From Thecamonas trahens ATCC 50062 (taxonomy: Eukaryota > Apusozoa > Apusomonadida > Apusomonadidae), in contig NW_013657646.1 in the NCBI RefSeq assembly GCF_000142905.1, positions 4,193 through 68,192 of the forward strand: a DNA stretch of 64,000 nucleotides, given 5' to 3'. The stretch's first letter is position 1. Each line of letters starts with the position of its first letter. Shown here in pieces: positions 51,555-61,795 of this stretch. Below the pieces are notes generated by a model. That model saw nothing but the letters and a program-made list of their open reading frames with translations, was not told the origin of the DNA and did not search any database. The position numbers and the translations under genes were made by a program.

Positions 51555-52282
51555 TTACTGCTGGTCAACCTTGAGCACCGCATCAAGCTTGCCCTCCTCC
51601 TCGAGCTCCTGCAGCTCGTCGTAGCCACCGATGTACTCGTCGTCGACAAAGACCTGCGGAAGGGTCTTCGTACCACTCTTGCCCCACATCTCGGCACGCT
51701 CGTCATCGTCCATCAACGAGACGTCAACCTCCTCGTAGATGACACGCTTGGCATCGAGCAGGTAGCGAGTCTCGCGGATATCGGTCTTGGTCTTGCGGAG
51801 GCCTGTGTCACGGTGTGCCCCATGATCGTCACAATCAGGGTCACATCCGAGTCGACCATGCCGCCACCGAGTCGACACCGTCACGTCCACCATCATCGCC
51901 ACCATCATCGCCACCGTTACCATGATCCACCGACATGATCACCACCACCACCCGAGTCAATCGCCACCATGTCCGCCACCCGCACCCACACCCGCACCCA
52001 CCACAAACACACATCACATCACATCACATAAGTCATCACCCATCCCCATCACCCATTCCCGGCCACAGTCCATACCGTAACCAACCACGCGCCCTTTCCG
52101 GATCCAACGCCCTAGGTGCGCCCTTTCCGGATCCAACGCCCTAGATCCGCCCTGTCCTGCCCCTCCCCCGACCCGATGCTGTCTTCCCCTCCCCCTCCCC
52201 GCAAACTACTCAGCCACAATATAATGGGGGAACAAGAACACATACCGGTAGCATTGGTCATGTAGAAGATCACGTGCGCCAT
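51555..52282 (-). CDS. SH3BGRL3-like glutaredoxin-fold protein (two exons)
   Basis: Exon 1 (52282-52246) encodes MAHVIFYMTNATG; exon 2 (51802-51555) continues LRKTKTDIRETRYLLDAKRV … PQVFVDDEYIGGYDELQELE and ends at TAA. The spliced product is 94 residues and aligns by eye along its whole length with the SH3BGRL/SH3BGRL3 family (first strand, …VTG… loop, ILDGKRI helix, PPQIV…YCGDYE). These have a glutaredoxin fold but lack the CPxC active site, as here, so a redox enzyme activity is not expected; a binding or regulatory role is usual. Without the intron the protein lacks its first beta strand, which is what supports the splice. Confidence 0.85.
51803..52245 (-). other. Intron of the SH3BGRL3-like gene
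   Basis: 443 nt, donor ACCG|GTATGT, acceptor GTGACACAG|GC, phase 1. It contains a 29-bp tandem duplication. Confidence 0.85.
52089..52146. repeat. 29-bp tandem duplication inside an intron
   Basis: Two copies of a unit beginning gcgccctttccggatccaac lie head to tail at 52089 and 52118. Confidence 0.9.
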
Positions 52283-52894
52283 GGTTGTTGGGTGGGAGTC
52301 GGGTGGTCGGCTGGCTAGCAGGTGTTCCACGAGGGGGGGGAGGGAGGGAAAGGGGGGGGTGGGGGGGGGAGGGGGGACCTGTTGGCCGAATGCCGCCAAC
52401 TGACGTGCTGCAGCAGTTCCTGTTGGACTCTCTGAGTCTTCTAATCTTCTCGATTGCAGAGTATGATCTCGACGAAATGGGTATGAACAGATAGATTATG
52501 TTGTGTGCTATATAGTGACCTGGTTTATGTTGTGATCGTAGTAGTATTCGTTATGATAGAGAGGGATAAATAACCAGCGCCACCAGCGGCAGCGGCAGCA
52601 GCAGTTGCCACTGGACGACGCCAGCAGCGGCGGCACCAGTTGCGGTATGTGCTGCAAAGTAGTCGCGATGCGATGATCCATCGAAGCAACACCGGGTGAC
52701 AGGGTCGGAGTCGGCGTCAGCCCAAAATCACATCCAATCTGCTCCTGATCGAGTCGTTGCGCCATGGGGCGGGCTGTGGGGTTCAGGGGTCGGTGAGCGA
52801 GCGAGGAGGCAACGGCAACGAGGAGCAGTACCACTCGTCGACGAGAGGCAGCCGAGAAGAGAGGAGATAGAAAGACGGGGGGGAAAAGGGGTGG
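52283..52894. other. Intergenic region upstream of SH3BGRL3-like gene
   Basis: Poly-G rich at 52334-52376, then AT-richer sequence (52490-52570). Short open frames on both strands look like chance. An upstream exon of the 52895 gene could lie here but I cannot support one. Confidence 0.4.
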
Positions 52895-54013
52895 ATGTGG
52901 TATCAGGGACAGGGTCAACGAGCACTACGTCGGACATTGGCTCATACTCGAGACCGAGCGAGGGCTAGCACTCGTGGACAGAGGGCGGTGAGTGATGAGC
53001 AACTGCCACCCGATACGGTTGTCTGCTGCTCAACTGCTGGCACTCTCACTTCTGCTCTTCCTGGTGCGGATGATCCGCTGCCAACTGCATCTCCCACTCC
53101 GCCGTCATCCTCTCTGCCACCTTCATCTCCGCCATCACTTTCGCCGCCGCTCTCGTCGTCATCGCTTCGTTCGCCGGTGTCTCGGCCTCATTGCTCGCTT
53201 CGTCCGCCTGTTTGGTCGCCGCCGGACAGAACGCCCGCCAATCGCCTCGTTCTCCACAAGCCCGTCCATGGCGCTGTTCGGCCAACGCTGCGCCATCGCC
53301 GCTCGCCGCCGCGTCGTTCGGCTGTGTGGAGAGATGCGGGTGTGGCGGCATCAGCTGGGGGCAGTGGCCGCAAGTTCCACGCCTCAATCTTGCGCGAGCG
53401 AGCGGTCAAGGCCTCTCGCCGCGCGCTGCCGGGGCGCCCGGCGTCGCTACCGCCGCTTCCGTCGCCGCTGAGGCAGGAGGAGATCCAAGCAGCGCGATTG
53501 CTGGCACGAGCTGTGGCTGGCACCGCTCCGCCGCCACAGTATCTAGCCGATACTGCTCGTGAGCGGATCCGGCTCGGACGCACCCCGCCGCCGTCGTTCC
53601 CGCGGCACCGGACGCCACCAAGCCGTCGGACTGCTGCGCCCGCCGTACCGCTGGAATCGCTCCTCCCGCCTATGGATCCGGAGCTCCGTCGCCGGGTGCG
53701 GGCCGCTGCCGAGCACGCCGCTGAGGCGCAGCTGGCGGCTGCCGTCCGCCGCCCGCGCCCGAGCTCACTCTTTGACGAGGCCTCCTCACTCGATGCGTAC
53801 TATCCTTCATTTGAGCGGCCGTCACGGGTGGGCGAGGCGCTGCGGACGCTCTCGCCGGCTCAGGCAGGCAGCGAGAGTACAGACCGCGGTCATGATGCTG
53901 ATGATGCCGGCGCGGCGGCTGAAGCAGGCGGTGGCCACGGGCAGCGGCGACAGCAACGACGGCCACGCAAGGCAGCTACGAGTTCCAGCGCTGCGGAAGG
54001 CCGAGGAGGGTAA
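52895..54013 (+). CDS. Disordered Arg/Pro/Ala-rich protein, hypothetical
   Basis: 372 residues if the first Met is used, but the first 120 (Ser/Pro-rich, …[18 protein letters not shown]) are weakly coding in look and the true start is uncertain. From about 53250 the frame is convincing: [80 protein letters not shown]. No domain recognised. Its stop lies 38 bp inside the convergent GTP cyclohydrolase coding region. Confidence 0.5.
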   Translation: MWYQGQGQRALRRTLAHTRDRARASTRGQRAVSDEQLPPDTVVCCSTAGTLTSALPGADDPLPTASPTPPSSSLPPSSPPSLSPPLSSSSLRSPVSRPHCSLRPPVWSPPDRTPANRLVLHKPVHGAVRPTLRHRRSPPRRSAVWRDAGVAASAGGSGRKFHASILRERAVKASRRALPGRPASLPPLPSPLRQEEIQAARLLARAVAGTAPPPQYLADTARERIRLGRTPPPSFPRHRTPPSRRTAAPAVPLESLLPPMDPELRRRVRAAAEHAAEAQLAAAVRRPRPSSLFDEASSLDAYYPSFERPSRVGEALRTLSPAQAGSESTDRGHDADDAGAAAEAGGGHGQRRQQRRPRKAATSSSAAEGRGG

Positions 54014-54578
54014 GGAACTCGGAGCGGGTCTTCTCGTTGTCACGGAACTCGCCGAGCATGCACGAGGTGATGGTCGCCGAGTGCGGCTTCTGCACGCCAC
54101 GCATGGTCATGCACTGGTGCGAGGCCTGGATGACAACCGCCACGCCGCGCGGCTCGATGACCTCCATGATCGACTCTGCAATCTGGCGGGTCAGCCGCTC
54201 CTGAACCTGCAGCCGACGGGCGAACATCTCTGCAATGCGCGCCAGCTTGGACAGGCCAAGAACCTTGCCGTTGGGCAGATAGCCGATAGAGACGGTACCA
54301 ACAAACGGCAGCATGTGATGCTCGCACATGGAAAACAGGTCAATGTCGCGGACAATGACCATCTCATCGTGCTGCTCATCAAACACGGCATTCGACACAA
54401 CGTCGTCCAGCGAGGTCGAGTAGCCCGAGGTGAGAAAGTTCAGAGCTTTGGCCATCCGCATCGGCGTCTCCAGTAGACCCTCCCGTGCAACATCCTCTCC
54501 AATTCCCTCCAGCAGCACCTCGACAGCCTTGGCCATCCGCTCCAACCTCGCCTCTTCCTCATTCTTGGACTCGGACAT
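53976..54578 (-). CDS. GTP cyclohydrolase I
   Basis: Converts GTP to 7,8-dihydroneopterin triphosphate, first step of tetrahydrobiopterin or folate synthesis. 200 residues from [15 protein letters not shown]. The zinc ligands are present: Cys85 and His88 in [10 protein letters not shown] and Cys156 in [13 protein letters not shown]. Also [30 protein letters not shown] and [14 protein letters not shown], all family hallmarks. Length matches eukaryotic enzymes without an N-terminal regulatory extension; Met at 54692 would add a non-conserved leader. The 3' end overlaps the convergent gene. Confidence 0.95.
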   Translation of the reverse strand: MSESKNEEEARLERMAKAVEVLLEGIGEDVAREGLLETPMRMAKALNFLTSGYSTSLDDVVSNAVFDEQHDEMVIVRDIDLFSMCEHHMLPFVGTVSIGYLPNGKVLGLSKLARIAEMFARRLQVQERLTRQIAESIMEVIEPRGVAVVIQASHQCMTMRGVQKPHSATITSCMLGEFRDNEKTRSEFLTLLGLPQRWNS

Positions 54579-54691
54579 CCTCCGCTCCGAATGCTTAGCT
54601 GCCACCGTCCAGAGTTCCCCCCCCGCAACACACATCGTCATCGGAGGCATCGCCCCCCCCACACACACACACGCACACACCGCAGACACCA

Positions 54692-54751
54692 TCGCCCCGT
54701 ATCGTCACCACAGATACCATCATACCCCGTATCGTCACCACAGATACCATC
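54692..54751. repeat. 30-bp tandem duplication
   Basis: Two head-to-tail copies of a unit containing ccccgtatcgtcaccacaga, 30 bp apart. Confidence 0.85.
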
Positions 54752-54840
54752 ACACCCGCCATCCCCGTCACAAACGCCATCATCACCGCAGTCCCCATCA
54801 CCGCCACCATCGTCGCCATCATCGCCACCATCACGCCATC

Positions 54841-54890
54841 ATCACCACAGACACCATCACCACAGACACCATCACCACAGACACCATCAT
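54841..54890. repeat. 15-bp tandem repeat, three copies
   Basis: Unit atcaccacagacacc at 54841, 54856 and 54871, followed by a partial copy. Confidence 0.95.
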
Positions 54891-55977
54891 AATTCCATCC
54901 CCGTCACAACCGCATCATCCTCGATGAGTATACCTCGTCCCCACACAGGCTGACGTACCCCACCCCCCTCCCCTCCCTCCTCCCCCTCCTCCCCCCCCCC
55001 ACGCTGCCTCCCTCCATCACCCCTACATACCCGGATAGCGAAGACCGTCTCCAAGGTTGTTCTCGTCAGCCATACTGGGGAATAATAATAGTCACGTGTT
55101 TCTCACACCTCCCCACTTGGCCGGCTACGTGTTGTGCCATGGCTGACGCGCCTGGTCAAGCCGAGTGGGCGGGTGACGGGGTGGCGGGGCGGAGCGGGGC
55201 GGCGGGCGGACAAACTGATGAGAATGTCCCCAAGTTGGATATCGGCTGGGATAGTCGTATTGAGTGCCATCTGTGGAAATCAATGGGTATATACATGCTG
55301 ATAGGATGGCGACGGGGGCTGGCTGTCCAACTAGCTCTGGATCGTGTCCGGTATGGGCAGAGATGGGGGAGAGTGCGCGGGAGAGGGAGGGAGGGGGTGC
55401 GGAGGATTGCGGAGGTAGTGACATTGATGATGATCATGATCACGATCATTGAAGAGGTAGAACGGACGAGTTGGGTCATGTTATAGCTATGATGGGGTGA
55501 GGCACTGATTGGTGGTGGCGGGGCTGGGTCGCGCAGCCCCCTTCTCCTCCCCCTCGCATTGGTCTCTCAGCCCCGGCTTCGTCCACCAGCTCCCGCCTCT
55601 CACCCTAGCCATCATCGCCGCCATGCACTCAATCAGCTCGGCTCAACATCGATCAAACCCAACAACATCTGCTTGCCTCCTCTCACGATCATCCTCACTC
55701 TCCACCGACCTCTCAACTCTCGGTCTTCGATCGCCCTCGAAGACCATCGTTGGCCCTCCCCCCCCCCCCCCTCCTCCCCTCGCCTCACCCCATCATCACC
55801 ATCATCGCCATCACCACGTATCGCCTTCCACCCCCAATCATTCCGATCCCTCCCTCCAACCAACCAACCAACCAACCAACCACGGTTGGCGAGATCATGG
55901 CCCAAGACCTCCTCGCCAGCAGTCAGCCAGCCGCCAACGACAACTCAGCGTTAGCCACCCCACTGCACCCGAACAGC

Positions 55978-57576
55978 ATGCTCAACATCTGCCGCTCTGC
56001 AGCCCGCCTCTCCCGCACTGTGGAGGTACGTATTCCCCGTCTCCACACACAGACATGCTCACCCTATTTTGATTTAGCGCATGTCTTCCATCCATAGCTC
56101 TGGTCTCTGTCTGGCCGTCTTGCCATGGCTATGGCATTGGTCGGTGATGTGACCGTAGGGTCGGCCAAAAAATGACCCAGCCTGCTCAGAGGGGTCATGC
56201 ATGACTATGGCCTCTAGAGCGACGCTCTCACCTCTGTTGACCATGATAGTGGGTCTGGTTATGGTGTAGTAGCTAGTGTATGGTATGCCCTTGTTGAAGG
56301 CTGCGCTGCTGGTCGTAGTAGTCTGTGGCGTACGGCTACACACCCGAGTGCCAGCCACGTCGACGTAGCAAAAGGCCGCGTCGTGAGCTCCTCCACTGAA
56401 CCTGGACGGGGTCAAAGGGGGGGGTGAGGGCGACCATGCAGATCAAGAATCACGTAGCCATGGCCAACTAGCGAGGGAGAAGCTGCTGCTCCCCTTTTCC
56501 CCCTCTCCTCGCACCCGCACTCACCTCTGTCTGGACATGACGGGCGACATGGACCACTGACGCAGTCCGTCCGTGGGATGGCCTCCATTACTGTCCGTGA
56601 GGCACTCAACACGGCCATGGATGAGGAGCTCGCTCGTGATGAGAAGGTCATTCTGATGGGCGAGGAGGTTGGTGCGTACGATGGTGCGTACAAGATCTCC
56701 AAGGGACTCCATGCAAAGTACGGCGATGAGCGCGTGCAGGATACCCCGATCACAGAGTACGGCTTTGCGGGCATTGCCGTCGGTGCGGCGTTTGCCGGCA
56801 TGCGGCCGATTGTCGAGTTTATGACGTGGAACTTTGCCATGCAGGCCATCGACCACATCGTCAACTCTGCTGGCAAGACCGCGTACATGGCGGGCGGCAC
56901 CATCGGCGTCCCCATCGTCTTCCGTGGCGCCAATGGGGCTGCCGCAGGCGTCGCCGCCCAGCACTCGCAGTGCTTTGCCGCCTGGTACTCGTCAGTCCCG
57001 GGCCTCAAGGTTGTCGCCCCGTGGGACGCTACCGACGCCCGCGGCCTGCTCAAGGCTGCCGTCCGTGACCCGAACCCGGTTGTCATCCTGGAGAACGAGA
57101 TCCTGTATGGCGAGTCGTTCGAGGTCGACGATGCCGTCCTGGACAAGGACTTTACCCTGCCGATCGGCAAGGCCGATGTTGTTGTCGAGGGCTCCGACGT
57201 CACCCTTGTCTCGTTTGGCAAGTGTGTCGGCTACTGCGTCAAGGCTGCCGAGCAGCTCGCCGCCGACGGCATCTCCGCCGAGGTCATCAACCTCCGTACT
57301 ATCCGCCCGCTCGACCGCGACACCATCCTCGAGTCGGTCTCCAAGACCCACCGCCTCGTCACCGTTGAGGAGGGCTGGCCGCAGTCCGGCGTCGGCTCCG
57401 AGATTCTCGCTGCCGTCGTCGAGTCGGACGCCTTTGACCAGCTCGACGCCCCGCCCGAGCGCATCACCGGTGTTGACATCCCCATGCCGTACGCCAAGTC
57501 GCTCGAGGAGATGTCGCTGCCGCAGATTGCCGACGTCGTCGATGCCGTCCATCGTGTCACCGCCCGCACCCTCTAG
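55978..57576 (+). CDS. PDHB: Pyruvate dehydrogenase E1 component subunit beta, mitochondrial (two exons)
   Basis: With E1 alpha forms the thiamine-diphosphate decarboxylase of the pyruvate dehydrogenase complex. Exon 1 (55978-56025) encodes [16 protein letters not shown], a mitochondrial presequence; the 540-nt intron ends at 56565; exon 2 starts [20 protein letters not shown]. Conserved E1-beta blocks follow: [86 protein letters not shown] and [15 protein letters not shown]. Spliced length is 352 residues, as in animal PDHB. Unspliced, the protein would start at MASITV and lack a targeting signal. Ends 56 bp from the convergent neighbour. Confidence 0.93.
56026..56565 (+). other. Intron of pyruvate dehydrogenase beta
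   Basis: Donor GTGGAG|GTACGT, acceptor CACTGACGCAG|TCC, phase 0, 540 nt. The sequence CTGAC, a good branch-point match, sits immediately before GCAG. Confidence 0.85.
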
Positions 57577-57632
57577 CTTGTTTGCTTCTCGTGCATGCTT
57601 CCCTGCTCTCCTCTCCTCTCTAGTGAACTCTT

Positions 57633-59204
57633 TCACACATCTAGCACTGTTCCGCGCCCGCGCCGTGCCTGGAGCCGCGTCGGCGCCAGCCCGCCGGCAG
57701 CCTCGACACGCACGTCGGTAGTTGAGAGCTCCGCCGCGGCGTTGGCAGTCTCAATCCGAACTCGTGCGTCCTCGGCCTGCTGCAGCGCCGCAATCCGCGC
57801 CTCGCGGATGATGCGCAGCTCCTTGGCCTCAGCAAGCTCCTGTGGCGACGGCTGCTCCCGCGCGTACGAGGCCAGCCGGATGTTGGCCATCTTGCGCGCA
57901 GCGCGCAGCTCCTGCGGTGTGTAAGGCCGCTCGATGCGCGTCAGCCGCCGCAGACCAGGCTTGCGAGGCGAGGAGCCGTTGCGGCCTCCCGCGGCGGTGT
58001 GCTGAGGACTTGCGTACACCGACAAGTCTGGCGCCACCCGCCCCGCGGTCAGAGCCCAGCCGGCTCGCGGCGCCGAGTGTGGCCGCCGCCGCTTGCTCCG
58101 CTGCTTGCCCTTGGGCGTCTTTGGCGATGCCGACGAAGATCCACTCCCGATACGTGCTGCTGCTGCCCGCTCCAGCGCCCGCTGCACAATCGCCGACGTC
58201 TTGGGCTTTGTGCACCGCGGCGAGAACCGGGCCTGCTGCTGCGGCGTCGACGACGCCCGTGCCGACAGCGACCCGCCGCGACTATCGGCAAGAAGATTGT
58301 CGACATGGTACGGCGACCGCGGATTAGTCACTGACCCGGCCTGCTTTGTGGCCAGCATCTTGGCATGCGCATGAAACTTGCGGGTCCGCGCGTCTGTCAC
58401 CAGACACTGCACCGTCTGTGCCGCGTTGACCGCCGCCACCCGACGGGCCTCCTCCTCGCCATAAGGATCCAGCGCCCGCATGATCCGCACATTGGGCCTT
58501 GTCAGCGACACGGTCTTTGTTCCGGCCTCCAGCGCATGCAGCGGGACGGCGTCCGACCCAAACAGCGCCACCCGCTCTCTCGGCCCCAATCTCGCGCTTG
58601 CCATCGCCTCTGTCTCCACTAGCGCCCCTGCGTCCCTACTAGCTGTCAACCGAAGCTCATCGCCATCACCATCCTCGTACGCATACTCGTACTCGCCGTC
58701 GCTCTCCCCAGGACCACCCGCCGCACTGCGAGTCCTCGCCAGACGATGACGATCATACTCACCGGCATACCCCACCAGATCCTCATCATGAGCATGGCGG
58801 TAGTTCTGGTGGTAGTCATGGTCATCGTCGACCTTGGCCGTGACGTTCTCGCCATCGTTCTCGTTGCTGTCCCCTCGGTCCGGTCGAGGAGTGGTGGCAT
58901 GGACGTAGTCGGGCGGCAGCATCGCGTCACCGGTCGTCTCTGCTTCCCCACCACCACCACCAGCTCCAACAGCTCCAGCAGCTCCAGCAGCTCCAACTCC
59001 AGCTTCGGCAGCAGTAGCTCCTCCACTTCCACTTCCTCCCAGCACCAGTCGTGGCACTCGTGTGACATGGCCCCACTGTTCGTCGGCCACTGGTGGCTGT
59101 CCCTCTCCCTCGGCCATGTCGCCCAGGTTAGACACAGGTCGGACTGCGGCGGCTCCTGCTGCGCCTGCTCCTGCTCCTGCTGCTCCTGCTGCTGCGCTGG
59201 CCAT
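57633..59204 (-). CDS. Disordered acidic/basic protein, hypothetical
   Basis: 523 residues from MASAAAGAAGAGAGAAGAAA. Regions in order: Ala/Gly-rich leader, acidic Tyr-rich stretch (DDDHDYHQNYRHAHDEDLVG, GEYEYAYEDGDGDE), a central part with possible structure (MRALDPYGEEEARRVAAVNA), a basic Ser-rich stretch (PKTPKGKQRSKRRRPHSAP) and a C-terminal helix (ELAEAKELRIIREARIAALQ). No family recognised. Earlier Met codons to 59396 fall in sequence of different character. Divergent from the TPH gene across the 37-bp minisatellite. Confidence 0.7.
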   Translation of the reverse strand: MASAAAGAAGAGAGAAGAAAVRPVSNLGDMAEGEGQPPVADEQWGHVTRVPRLVLGGSGSGGATAAEAGVGAAGAAGAVGAGGGGGEAETTGDAMLPPDYVHATTPRPDRGDSNENDGENVTAKVDDDHDYHQNYRHAHDEDLVGYAGEYDRHRLARTRSAAGGPGESDGEYEYAYEDGDGDELRLTASRDAGALVETEAMASARLGPRERVALFGSDAVPLHALEAGTKTVSLTRPNVRIMRALDPYGEEEARRVAAVNAAQTVQCLVTDARTRKFHAHAKMLATKQAGSVTNPRSPYHVDNLLADSRGGSLSARASSTPQQQARFSPRCTKPKTSAIVQRALERAAAARIGSGSSSASPKTPKGKQRSKRRRPHSAPRAGWALTAGRVAPDLSVYASPQHTAAGGRNGSSPRKPGLRRLTRIERPYTPQELRAARKMANIRLASYAREQPSPQELAEAKELRIIREARIAALQQAEDARVRIETANAAAELSTTDVRVEAAGGLAPTRLQARRGRGTVLDV

Positions 59205-59396
59205 GAGCGCCTGGCTGTAGGTGAATGTAGCAGAGAAGTAGTTGGAGACTGATGGGCGTAAGCAGAGTCTCCACGAAGAGAGGTGGTGGTGGGCGGGACA
59301 CGAGGAAAGTGCTGTGTCCGCGTGCTGGAGGCAAATATCGATTGTTTGTTGTTCCCATAATCGTAGCCAACTACTACTGCCCCCAACCACCAACAA

Positions 59397-59697
59397 ACAA
59401 TCGTTATCCCCGAACCATCATTGGCCTCAACAAACAATCGTTATCCTCGAACCATCATTGGCCTCAACAAACAATCGTTATCCTCGAACCATCACTGGCC
59501 TCAACAAACAATCGTTATCCTCGAACCATCATTGGCCTCAACAAACAATCGTTATCCTCGAACCATCATTGGCCTCAACAAACAATCGTTATCCTCGAAC
59601 CATCACTGGCCTCAACAAACAATCGTTACCCTCGAACCATCATTGGCCTCAACAAACAATCGTTATCCTCGAACCATCATTGGCCTCAACAAACAAT
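59397..59697. repeat. 37-bp minisatellite, eight units, with 111-bp higher-order period
   Basis: Units begin with tcgttatcc at 59401, 59438, 59475, 59512, 59549, 59586, 59623 and 59660 (exactly 37 bp apart). A T/C variant in catcattgg/catcactgg follows the order T T C, T T C, T T, so three-unit blocks were duplicated. The period is not a multiple of three, so it is not coding. Confidence 0.95.
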
Positions 59698-59814
59698 CAA
59701 TGGCGCCCATAAACTTTGTCGCAATTCAGACTCATTCGGTTCGGATTGGCCACCGCCAACGGCCGGCAGAGACAGACTCGTCTCTGCTGCTGCGGAGGAA
59801 GGCTTACGGAGAAG

Positions 59815-61341
59815 ATGCAGACGACACGGCGACTTGGAGGCAGTCACAGCCGAGGTGGAGCTGTTGCTGTTCTTTCCTCGCGTGATTATGCACGTATCAA
59901 GCAGAACCTGGGACAGACAGAGTCTGGCAGCTCAAAGAACGGCCATGGCAGCACGCGTAGGCCGCAAGGCTCAGTCGGTCGTGGTCGTGGTCGTGGAGCT
60001 CGTCGCCAAGTGGCTGGTGGACGGAATGCAGCACGTCGGGAGGAGCTCCATAACAAGTCGGTCGCCCGTGCTGCGCGGTGGAACAACACACTCGCCGCAA
60101 AGCAGCTGGAGAAGGCCACAGAGTATCAGCGCATGCTCGAAGCCGAGGAGCAGCGTCGCCAGGAGGAGGACATCGAGGAGGCTCGCATTCAGGCTGAGAA
60201 GCGTGCGGCGGCTATTGCTACTGCAAACGAGCAGCTGTACTACGAGACGGATCGCGTCAAGGCCTTCCATGCCGGCCTCCATCAGGCTCATGTCCTCAAG
60301 GAGCGCGAGCGCCAAATCGCCCTCAACAACCGCCGCAAGGCCGCACGTGCTGCGAGGGACCGCGCTTATGCCGAAAAGGTTCTCTCAGAAGCCGACGAGT
60401 ATGCCGAGCGCGAGGAGCGTGAGGCTGAGGAGCGCCGTGCCAAGCAGACCGCGCTCAAGATGGAGCAGCGGAGGCAGATGGAGACCCGCGCATCGCAGAG
60501 GGCTGCCGAGAAGACCCGCAACATGCGCGAGGGCGAGCTGCTGCGCCAGCAGGCCCGCGACCATGCCCAGGCCGAGGCTGCCAAGGCCCACGCGCGTGCC
60601 GAGCGCTCGCGCAAGCTCAAGGAGGAGGCAATCTCGACAAATTCGGCGCTGCAGCAGATCAAGGCCGAGCAGCGGGTCCGCGAGCTGCTGGAAGACGAGC
60701 AGATCCTCAAGTATGAGCGCGAGCGCGAAGCGATGCTTGCAGAGCGCAAGGCTATCGCTGCCGCCCGCAAGGCTGAGAAGGACGCCGCTCGCGAGGCCAT
60801 GGCCGCCCGCCAGCTGCAGGACGCTCTTGCCCGCGAGACCCAGGAGGAGGAACGCATCCACGCTGCAGTCATGGCCGCCGACGAGCGCAACGCCGTCGAA
60901 GAGGCCCGCCGCAAGGCCAAGGCTGCCGCCGCCAAGGCCGAGATCCGCGAGCAGCATCGCGCTCAGATTGCCCGCCGCCGTGCAGACGCCCGCGCAGACG
61001 CCAAAATGTCATCCAAGCTCCTGGCGTCGGCTGCTCAGGACGCTGCCGACTACGAGGCCGAGCGCGCCGCTGAGCTCAAGGCCAAGCGCGCCGCCGCCCG
61101 TGAGCTCGCCTCGTACCACAAGGCCCAGATGGAGCTTCAGAAGAACCAGAACGCCTGGGACAAGGTCCAGGCCGCAGACTTTGTTGCCCTCGAGGCCGAG
61201 CGCGAGGCCGCCGAGGACGCACGTCTCGAGGCCTACATGCAGGCCGTCATGTCCGAGGCTGCTGCCGAGGGCGTCCCACTCTACCCCATCAAGAAGGCTT
61301 ACCATGCCGCCAAAGACTTTAACCCGCTCCGCCATGCGTAG
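59815..61341 (+). CDS. TPH-domain coiled-coil protein, probable ciliary/flagellar (CFAP210/CFAP45-like)
   Basis: 508 residues from MQTTRRLGGSHSRGG. An early segment VAVLSSRDYARIKQNLGQ is followed by a Gly/Arg linker and then about 400 residues of continuous charged helix (EYQRMLEAEEQRRQEEDIEE, ALKMEQRRQMETRASQRAAE, AAREAMAARQLQDALARETQ), the trichohyalin-plectin-homology pattern of axonemal microtubule inner proteins. It closes with VPLYPIKKAYHAAKDFNPLR. A Ser-Arg-x-x-x-x-Ile-Lys start plus TPH coil suggests CFAP210 or CFAP45, but I cannot separate these by eye. Starts upstream of 59815 run into the minisatellite and are unlikely. Confidence 0.75.
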   Translation: MQTTRRLGGSHSRGGAVAVLSSRDYARIKQNLGQTESGSSKNGHGSTRRPQGSVGRGRGRGARRQVAGGRNAARREELHNKSVARAARWNNTLAAKQLEKATEYQRMLEAEEQRRQEEDIEEARIQAEKRAAAIATANEQLYYETDRVKAFHAGLHQAHVLKERERQIALNNRRKAARAARDRAYAEKVLSEADEYAEREEREAEERRAKQTALKMEQRRQMETRASQRAAEKTRNMREGELLRQQARDHAQAEAAKAHARAERSRKLKEEAISTNSALQQIKAEQRVRELLEDEQILKYEREREAMLAERKAIAAARKAEKDAAREAMAARQLQDALARETQEEERIHAAVMAADERNAVEEARRKAKAAAAKAEIREQHRAQIARRRADARADAKMSSKLLASAAQDAADYEAERAAELKAKRAAARELASYHKAQMELQKNQNAWDKVQAADFVALEAEREAAEDARLEAYMQAVMSEAAAEGVPLYPIKKAYHAAKDFNPLRHA

Positions 61342-61387
61342 ATAAGCAAACAAGCAGCAATCGTCGCTCCCGGGCCGACGCCAACCA

Positions 61388-61795
61388 CTAGCGTCGGACT
61401 CGTGTCGCCTGTGCTGAACGAGGCAGTCCAGCTGCACCACCTGATGCCGATACGATACCAGCCTCATCTCCGCAGTCGCCGAGCTCAGCATCGATGGGCG
61501 GATCGTGCTTGTCATTCAGCCTTCGACGATGTCCTGTCACCGATGTCGCCGCCAGAGCACAGAGATAGATCCAACACAGTGTCATGACCACCATCAACAA
61601 GCCCAGGATAGCATACAATGCAGGTCCATCCAGAATCTCATCCAGCAGTACAATCATCCATGGCCCAGCTGGTCCTCCCGTCACAACATCGCCGCCGTTC
61701 AAACCGCCGTCCACACCCGCACCCCTCGCACTGCCCAAGCCACCGCTCGAGCTCCTTGAACTCAAGCTCCTTCTGAAACTCGACGTTGCACTCAT
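61388..61795 (-). CDS. Small single-TM membrane protein, hypothetical
   Basis: 136 residues from MSATSSFRRSLSSRSSSGG. One strong TM helix (ALYAILGLLMVVMTLCWIYL) lies in the middle, between a Gly/Ser-rich N-terminal half and a charged tail (GHRRRLNDKHDPPIDAELGD). No family recognised. Upstream Met at 61999 would add a leader of no clear character. Ends 46 bp from the convergent TPH gene. Confidence 0.55.
   Translation of the reverse strand: MSATSSFRRSLSSRSSSGGLGSARGAGVDGGLNGGDVVTGGPAGPWMIVLLDEILDGPALYAILGLLMVVMTLCWIYLCALAATSVTGHRRRLNDKHDPPIDAELGDCGDEAGIVSASGGAAGLPRSAQATRVRR

Larger units (their letters stand above)
54579..55977. other. Long intergenic region with short tandem repeats
   Basis: 1.4 kb between GTP cyclohydrolase and pyruvate dehydrogenase beta starts (divergent). 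Contains (CA)n-like sequence at 54660-54680, the repeats listed separately, pyrimidine-rich stretches at 54960-55010 and 55755-55780, and (AACC)6 at about 55856-55881. Open frames in it look like chance. Confidence 0.55.

Noticed and set aside
56074-56415. 113-codon minus-strand frame in the PDHB intron
   Set aside because: No family likeness, no supporting signals, lies wholly within a well-supported intron.
59397-59697. CRISPR-like regular repeats
   Set aside because: Units abut with no spacers and the sequence is eukaryotic; it is a minisatellite.
59252-61345. Long Arg/Ser-rich plus-strand frame overlapping the TPH gene
   Set aside because: Reads through the 37-bp minisatellite and the TPH gene in the wrong frame; no recognisable domain.
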